Source: Coptodactyla brooksi (taxonomy: Eukaryota > Arthropoda > Insecta > Coleoptera > Scarabaeidae). From it: a stretch of DNA of 22,980 bases. Below the pieces are notes generated by a model. That model did not search any database, had not been told where the DNA came from, and was given only the letters and a program-made list of their open reading frames with translations. Position numbers and translations under genes: made by a program. Positions 18,086 through 22,980 of this stretch are shown here, piece by piece (the stretch's first letter is position 1; every line of letters begins with the position of its first letter). The stretch lies in NCBI GenBank assembly GCA_033557675.1, contig JAWQRM010000411.1:1-22980 (forward strand). Reading direction: 5' to 3'.

Positions 18086-18871
18086 GTATGGAATAATGGT
18101 TCCACAGCCTTAACCAGACTTTATATTAAAAAATGTTTCAAACAATTCAGTTCTTTCAGTTTTGGTTTTCGGGCTTTTTGTTTAGAAATTGTAGGAGCTG
18201 TTGTAAGAACAAGTTTCAATTTAGTCTTTAAAGAGTAATGGAAATATGGTAGCTCTTGGTCACTTATTTGTTCCTGGTTGAAGAAAAGATACCATTGGTT
18301 GTACAGATCACAAGATTATTGTATATTTGGGGCGTTGATGATATTGATTTGTTTACATTGTCGTTAAAGCTTGTCCGGATTTATCTCAATTTTTCTTGGC
18401 GATCTTTAAACCGTTTAACAACATTAACTGAGTTCCCATCCTGTTTTGCATCCTTCTTGAAACTAGAATATGTATTTTGGTCATTAACGGTCGTTTTCGT
18501 GTTTTTTCCTTCTTTTTCTTTTAAGTTAAGAAAACCATACAAAAGCATGTTGAAATTCATCCCTTTCCAAGAGGGCCGTGACTCTTGGAAATGTTTATAC
18601 CACTTTTAAGTGCTTACTTTATTTATAGAAGACTTTCCAAAAGCAAGATTTAAATTAAATTCTTTATTCCATTTTTCTTCGTCTAAGAAATCGTCTAGTA
18701 TACCAAAACACGTGTAACCTTTTCGATACTCAACAATAAAGTATGCATCCAATATGGCTACAAATGCCAACATACGTTAAGGACAAGCGTATCAATGCAA
18801 CAACGAAAAATTGTAATAATTGAATTAAAATTAAAAAAATACTTTTTCTTTATCAAACCTCGTATATACGG
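18086..18871. other. Probable transposon interior, unassigned
   Basis: This follows a CAGAGTGTCCC-type end. The frames at 17996-18238 and 18256-18609 are open for 80 and 117 codons but show no motif I recognise. No transposase block is readable on either strand. Confidence 0.3.
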
Positions 18872-19207
18872 ATTGGCGATATGCAACTAGTCCCATAGGG
18901 TTTTAAAATTGAAAGAAAAATTGGATCATTAAATTTCCATCTTTTCTTCGATGGTAAAATAATTCGATGGTAATTCTGTGAAAAAAAAAACAATAATTAA
19001 CGAGAGAATAACAAAGCACACCTACAACAAGAACTGTAAATATTACATCGCATTGGGAAGCGACTTATCGTTCTTTCTCCCCACTCTTTGAATTTTGTGT
19101 ATTACGTTGCGCTGCCTCGCTCGCTCTCGAAGTGAACGAGGCCTAGTCCGCCTCACGTCCGTCACTATAGTAAAACTAGCCTCATAGGGTAGTTGCATAT
19201 CGCCAAT
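18872..19207. mobile_element. MITE-like element, about 336 bp, with 18-bp perfect terminal repeats
   Basis: ATTGGCGATATGCAACTA (18872-18889) recurs inverted at 19190-19207. Related CCCATAGGG / CCTCATAGGG sequences sit just inside each end. The interior has no open frame, and its right half is GC-richer (GCCTCGCTCGCTCTCGAAG near 19111). Flanks on both sides contain TATA-type dinucleotides. I cannot match the repeats to a named family. Confidence 0.75.
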
Positions 19208-20787
19208 ATGTATAAGTGTCCCGAATGTATTGAGCTGAATGAATGATATTGAGCTGACATGTTACATAACTACATTAACTACTAAACAGTCCTTATATTA
19301 GGAATTTCGCATATTGTTGTTCTAAAAACTTACAACTTAAAATTGTTATAAATTGTTCAAGATCGGCGATGCCAATAGTACACTGGTTTTTCGACACACG
19401 TTTGCAATCGAGATATGGCCTTTATATCTAGGTTAATAGAATTAAATATTTTTTAGGCATTACAAATGACATAACACCATTTTCTTATCTCAGAAATATC
19501 GCAGACAATAAAAACTGTCTTGTCTCTATCAGTACCAACTTTCAATAAGAACTTTTAATTCAGTGGAAGGGAAAATAGAAAAGATAATTTTTAATTGAAA
19601 ACTCAAAAATTGATATCCACGCTATTGATATCTAATTGTGTATACCTGCTTATTTTTAATTACTTTCTAAATCTTTAGATGGTCGAAAATTCAGTATCAT
19701 AGAAATATTTTATTAACAGCCATCCGACATTCTATTCCACTCTCTTCCAGTTCTCTGCCCAGGTTACCATTCCTTAACAGCAATTGAACTTGACTGCACA
19801 TTCACCATTACAAATCTCCTAATGGTAAAAACAAAGTCCCTTTCCAGTTATTTACATTAACATCAAAGAACAATCAATCTCCGCGCAAACCTACATTATT
19901 CTTCTCGGATGCTTATCTACGATCTCCATAAATAATTATGACTTACGATGACGACTTTCGTATGTCTAACATCTCCATGTAATCACAAACATGAATAATT
20001 ACTTAGTTGCTAGTCCACGAATTGACAGTTCTTTATGGTAGCTCTTTATACCTTGTCACGTGCATTTTTATATTTGGGGATTTGGTTCTCGAAATTGGTC
20101 GAATTCGGCTTCCGTAACCGCCGGCGAAAACCACACCCGACAAATTAAGCAGATTATACGTTTCTCATTCACCTACACGTTGCTTCGCCGCCCGACAATT
20201 TTCTTATCATCGGATGACAGTTGTAATTATTGTTCTCTGAGTAGGCGTCCTTATAACAGTGCAACACAAAAAATCAGGACAAGAGGAAGTATCTTGGTTT
20301 GGGTTTTTCTCTTGCTACAATATTCAAGCATTAAGGATGGAAACAATATTTTGTTAGTTAACGGTAATCTAGTGCTGAAATATTTCCGGCAGAACTTATT
20401 TAGCATCTGAGAACATAGCTAGAATATTATTATTCTAGCTATTTCAAGACATTTCCAAAAGTAGGTACATGTCTTACTACACACTCTTGGGGGCTTGAGA
20501 GTTACCAGCGAAGATCAAAGAGTTCGCGGAATGACGGCAAAGAGGGGTGAAATTAAACATGTAATTATTTTTCCTTTTCGATATACTCTCCCTTAACTCC
20601 AGTTCATTTCTCAGATCTTTCGAATAATTTATTTATACTCTCAATTATTTATATTCTAGGCCCTCAAAATAAGGAGAAATAGCGGACTTCATCGTCAGTA
20701 AATTTCTTCGCTGGAAGGTCTTTTTTCTTAATAGAATCTTTTAATTTTTTTAGTAATGTGATGTACTATCGGCATTTGCCTTCGTCG
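19208..20787. other. Stretch without a recognisable gene
   Basis: The 116-codon frame at 20060-20410 begins MHFYIWGFGSRNW and matches no family I know; a CpG-richer patch accompanies it (20095-20200). No repeat boundaries or transposase motifs. Confidence 0.45.
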
Positions 20788-20828
20788 CTTCTGATGATGC
20801 CGACATGGTCGGCGAAACGTACGTCAAG
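20788..20828 (+). ncRNA. Hammerhead-ribozyme-like motif, best-preserved core
   Basis: Elements in order: stem I half CTT (20788-20790, with a possible G.U extension); core CTGATGA (20791-20797); one extra T; stem II GCCGAC / GTCGGC with loop ATG; GAA (20814-20816); stem III ACGT / ACGT with no loop (20817-20824); cleavage-site base C (20825); stem I half AAG. Every core base matches the hammerhead consensus except for the inserted T between A9 and stem II. The zero-loop stem III and short stem I are those of the minimal hammerheads described for Penelope-like elements and retrozymes, which may work as dimers. No retroelement coding sequence is visible next to it. Confidence 0.65.
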
Positions 20829-21131
20829 TAAACAAAAAACTTTTCGGTTTTGGTCTAGTGGTGCCGTTATTCAACTTAGTTACTAAGCTAAAGGATCCCA
20901 AATCCACAACTAAGCTACCGAAACACTAAGTTATACCACCACTTTGTGTATCATTAATGGGGGAATGATAATAAGAGGAATCCCAATATGAATACGAACC
21001 TTTCTTTTCCTATATATAATGGTGTTGCAGAACCTTCAGGATGGCGTTTCTTATTTGGTAAACAACCCAGGTTCTGCACTTTCTGCCCGACATATAATGT
21101 CAGTATTTAAAATCCTTCAATCCTTTAAGTC
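20829..21131. other. Flank between hammerhead motif and piggyBac left end
   Basis: It contains a small inverted repeat around AACTTAGTTACTAAGCT (20874-20890) and nothing coding. Confidence 0.4.
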
Positions 21132-21563
21132 TTAACCCTGCTGTGATCCTCGGGTTACTATGACCCGAAAAGGATTTTCAGGTTCTATAACTTTGTCATC
21201 TTTCACTATTTGTTTCCAAGATTTTGTGACTTTGTTTGCTTGTGCGTAGAGTATAATATTGCCAAAATTGTTTTAACAAGGAATTATTATTAAATTTTTT
21301 AAACAAGATTGCTATGTACATAATCCTCTTGTCATTATGACCCAAAACTATTTAGATTTATTTGACTTTACATAATTTTATTTTTAACCTTATTTATATG
21401 AATACTATGAGTGTATTACAAGTATATAGCAACCAACAAAATTATGCATTCATACTGGTCGAATCTAGAAGTCATATATTATCATACTAATATATCATAT
21501 AAATATGGAACGCGGATAACGCACATCTTTATATGCAGCGTCGAATAAGCATCATTATAAATC
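21132..21563 (+). repeat. piggyBac-like left terminus and 5' leader (copy 4)
   Basis: The end is clean: the TTAA target site followed by CCCTGCTGTGATCC (21136-21149). The 17-bp interrupted palindrome CGGGTTACTATGACCCG follows at once (21151-21167). A TATA box (CATATAAATA, 21497-21506) lies 58 bp before the transposase ATG. Copy 3 (13740-13990) is its relative. Confidence 0.85.
21497..21506 (+). promoter_or_regulatory. TATA box of the piggyBac leader (copy 4)
   Basis: CATATAAATA followed by TGGAACGCGGA, the same arrangement as in copy 3, upstream of the ATG at 21564. Confidence 0.5.
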
Positions 21564-21854
21564 ATGGCGAGGCGATTTCTACCTGATGAAGAAATAGCAG
21601 AGATAGATGCAAATGCATCCGACGCTGCAGATACTTTTGAGGTTGAAAACCATACCAGCGATGATACCCACTATGAGAAATCCGAAGCAGACTATGATTC
21701 TTCAAATGACGTAGTGCAAACAAATACTGTCGTTCCTGTACAGTTAGTGCAGTCAAAAGAGAAAGTTATATCTTGGATGTCTTTTGACTGCCAAAGTATA
21801 ATACATCCTGGCCATACCATATCCAGAATGAAGGATATTCTATCTGCCTTTTAA
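21564..21854 (+). pseudogene. piggyBac-like transposase, N-terminal part (copy 4)
   Basis: The ATG opens MARRFLPDEEIAEIDANASD, followed by an acidic stretch rich in D, E, S and N. That is the usual disordered N-terminus of piggyBac transposases (x-R-R-x-L-x-D-x-E-I-x-x-x-L). The start is fixed by the preceding leader and TATA box. After about residue 70 comes SWMSFDCQSIIHPGHTISRM, a poor match to the expected conserved region, and the frame stops at 21852-21854. The entire catalytic domain is missing. Confidence 0.8.
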
Positions 21855-21929
21855 GTTATCGTGAACCGTACACTTGAATATATTGTGCTAAAAATGAGCA
21901 ATTTGGTCGGATATATATATTATTGTTGT

Positions 21930-22095
21930 TGGATTATTGTTTGAGAAGACTATTTCTGGAAGAATTGGGCAAACTAATGGTAACTCCGTATATAATAATA
22001 GAACATAAACCTCGAACTCAACATACGTCCGAAGATTGTCCAATTTATAAGAGGAAAGTAAATGAATTCGTAACGTATATAAGAATTGGATAATA
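21930..22095 (+). pseudogene. piggyBac-like transposase, C-terminal remnant (copy 4)
   Basis: Downstream of the stop, another frame reads RRLFLEELGKLMVTPYI and then a degraded tail (EDCPIYKRKVNEFVTYIRIG) with a single Cys of the cysteine-rich domain. With the N-terminal part it forms an element with a large internal deletion, of which about 960 bp remain. No right terminus was found after it. Confidence 0.75.
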
Positions 22096-22099
22096 TCTA

Positions 22100-22410
22100 A
22101 TTTAAATTATTTTTGGAATTTGCGTAAACAGTGGTAGTTCCTTCAAATAATACTTTTTATATAACTACTTAATAAGTCACGATCTTTGAAATACTCCAAA
22201 TATATTGCAAGAAGATTACTGCGCGATTGGTACTGTTAGTAAAAATAAAACAAGAAAGTTTTCCATCAACCCTTTCAAGGTAAACTTTTATAAAATAGTT
22301 TCATTAATGTTTTTGTTGGTTTATTTATGCACTAACTCTATAGATGTCCAAAAAAGATCAAAGTGGTATCACATTGGTACCACTTAGCTTGTAAGGGGCG
22401 CATATGAACA
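22100..22410. other. Stretch between two piggyBac fragments
   Basis: No coding motif. A small hairpin, AAGTGGT (22360-22366) with ACCACTT, closes on an 11-base loop. Confidence 0.4.
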
Positions 22411-22752
22411 TTTCTATGACATCGAGTCCATTCTTCTTCTTTTCATTGAGTGGAAAGGCACTAGAATTATTACATCATTATTACATCGTGCTCTTTTATT
22501 TTTACTGCTTGCACCGGATGTAGATGGCACTGCTACTTCGCCACGTTGGTCTTGAATTTTCTTTATTACGGCAGTAGTTTGTTGAATACGAGGGTTATGT
22601 TTTCTTGACATTATATAGGGAATTACCATCAGCTTGCCCAACTATCTCAGAAATAGCCTTCTCTTGTACAGAACGTTCCTATTTCAATCTGGATTTATTT
22701 CTCTCCATAACACAAATGCATTATAAGCACTTACATCAAGTATATTGTAGAA
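22411..22752 (-). pseudogene. piggyBac-like transposase, C-terminal fragment (copy 5)
   Basis: The minus strand from 22752 reads the same sequence as window bases 1-150 (ILDVSAYNAFVLWREINPD, a stop, then RNVLYKRRLFLR, a stop, LGKLMVIPYIMSRKH). A linker follows with PSTSGASSKNKRARC, usual before the Cys-rich domain in this superfamily. The Cys-rich domain itself is gone; the frame ends in VPFHSMKRRRMDSMS at 22414. Two stops and the missing domain mark it as a pseudogene. Its upstream part is cut off by a hAT-like end at 22753. Confidence 0.8.
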
Positions 22753-22980
22753 CAGGGGTGGGCAACTTTTTTCATCAACGAGCCAATTTCAGTTTTCATA
22801 TCACGATGCGGGCCAGAACAAATTGAATGGTTTAACAAAAATTCATTACTTCAAAAATGTTAAATTATTTGAATAGCCAAATTTTTACATATTAAAAAAT
22901 AATAAAAACAAATTGGCCTCAATTGGTTAATTGGTTAATTAAAAATAAAAATTTGTAATGAACAAAATACACTATCAATA
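22753..22980 (+). mobile_element. hAT-like DNA transposon terminus, runs beyond the window
   Basis: The sequence begins CAGGGGTGGGCAACTTTTTT, with a CGAGCCAATTTC and GCGGGCCAGAACAA context. This is the widespread CAGGGGTGGGCAA-type terminal repeat of hAT elements. The eight bases before it, TTGTAGAA (22745-22752), would be one copy of the 8-bp target duplication. It interrupts the copy 5 piggyBac fragment, so it is younger. The interior up to the window end is AT-rich, with a TTGGTTAATTGGTTAATT tandem at 22923-22940, and non-coding as far as seen. Confidence 0.7.

Noticed and set aside
21932..22095. The downstream piece as the right terminus of copy 4
   Set aside because: No CAGCAG-type TTAA end or 17-bp palindrome follows; only C-terminal coding remnants are visible.

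Overview
The window is AT-rich eukaryotic DNA that reads as an arthropod, most probably insect, intergenic graveyard of mobile elements. The families present (piggyBac-like, mariner-like and other Tc1/mariner-superfamily, Jerky/pogo-like and hAT-like DNA transposons, Jockey-like and RTE-like non-LTR retroelements, and a Penelope-like element) are typical of insect genomes. I cannot resolve the order or species. I find no intact protein-coding gene, tRNA, rRNA or CRISPR array. Every recognisable coding stretch is truncated, frameshifted or interrupted by stops.

Layout. 1-539: C-terminal end and right terminus of a piggyBac-like element (plus). 540-1735: decayed Tc1/mariner-superfamily transposon (plus). 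1867-2300: Jockey-like reverse transcriptase fragment. 2450-3200: RTE-like non-LTR fragment. 3300-4380: Penelope-like element with RT remnant and GIY-YIG domain, followed by a hammerhead-like motif (4422-4464). 4480-8176: mostly featureless, with a well-formed hammerhead-like motif on the minus strand (6104-6149) and one unassigned open frame. 8177-8352: piggyBac right end (minus). 8478-9212: mariner pseudogene. 9231-11377: a 2.15 kb structure bounded by inverted repeats of about 330 bp, holding two outward-facing transposase remnants and a non-LTR tail. 11985-12600: a GC/CpG-richer island of unknown nature. 12811-13990: Jerky/pogo-like transposase fused to a piggyBac left end (minus). 14590-14645: long hairpin. 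14995-16030: another Tc1/mariner-superfamily transposase (minus). 18872-19207: a MITE-like element. 20788-20828: the best-conserved hammerhead core. 21132-22095: internally deleted piggyBac-like element (plus). 22411-22752: piggyBac C-terminal fragment (minus), interrupted at 22753 by a hAT-like terminus that runs out of the window.

Nothing here acts as a pathway; the interest is in structure. Three hammerhead-like motifs share one architecture while their stems differ by compensating changes, and the only freely variable core base (N7) is the one that differs inside the CUGANGA box. The piggyBac family carries a 17-bp interrupted palindrome near both ends. Several decayed transposases contain short, perfect inverted duplications with tiny loops, as expected from template-switch mutations. 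All alignments were done by eye, so family names are confident only at the superfamily level unless stated.
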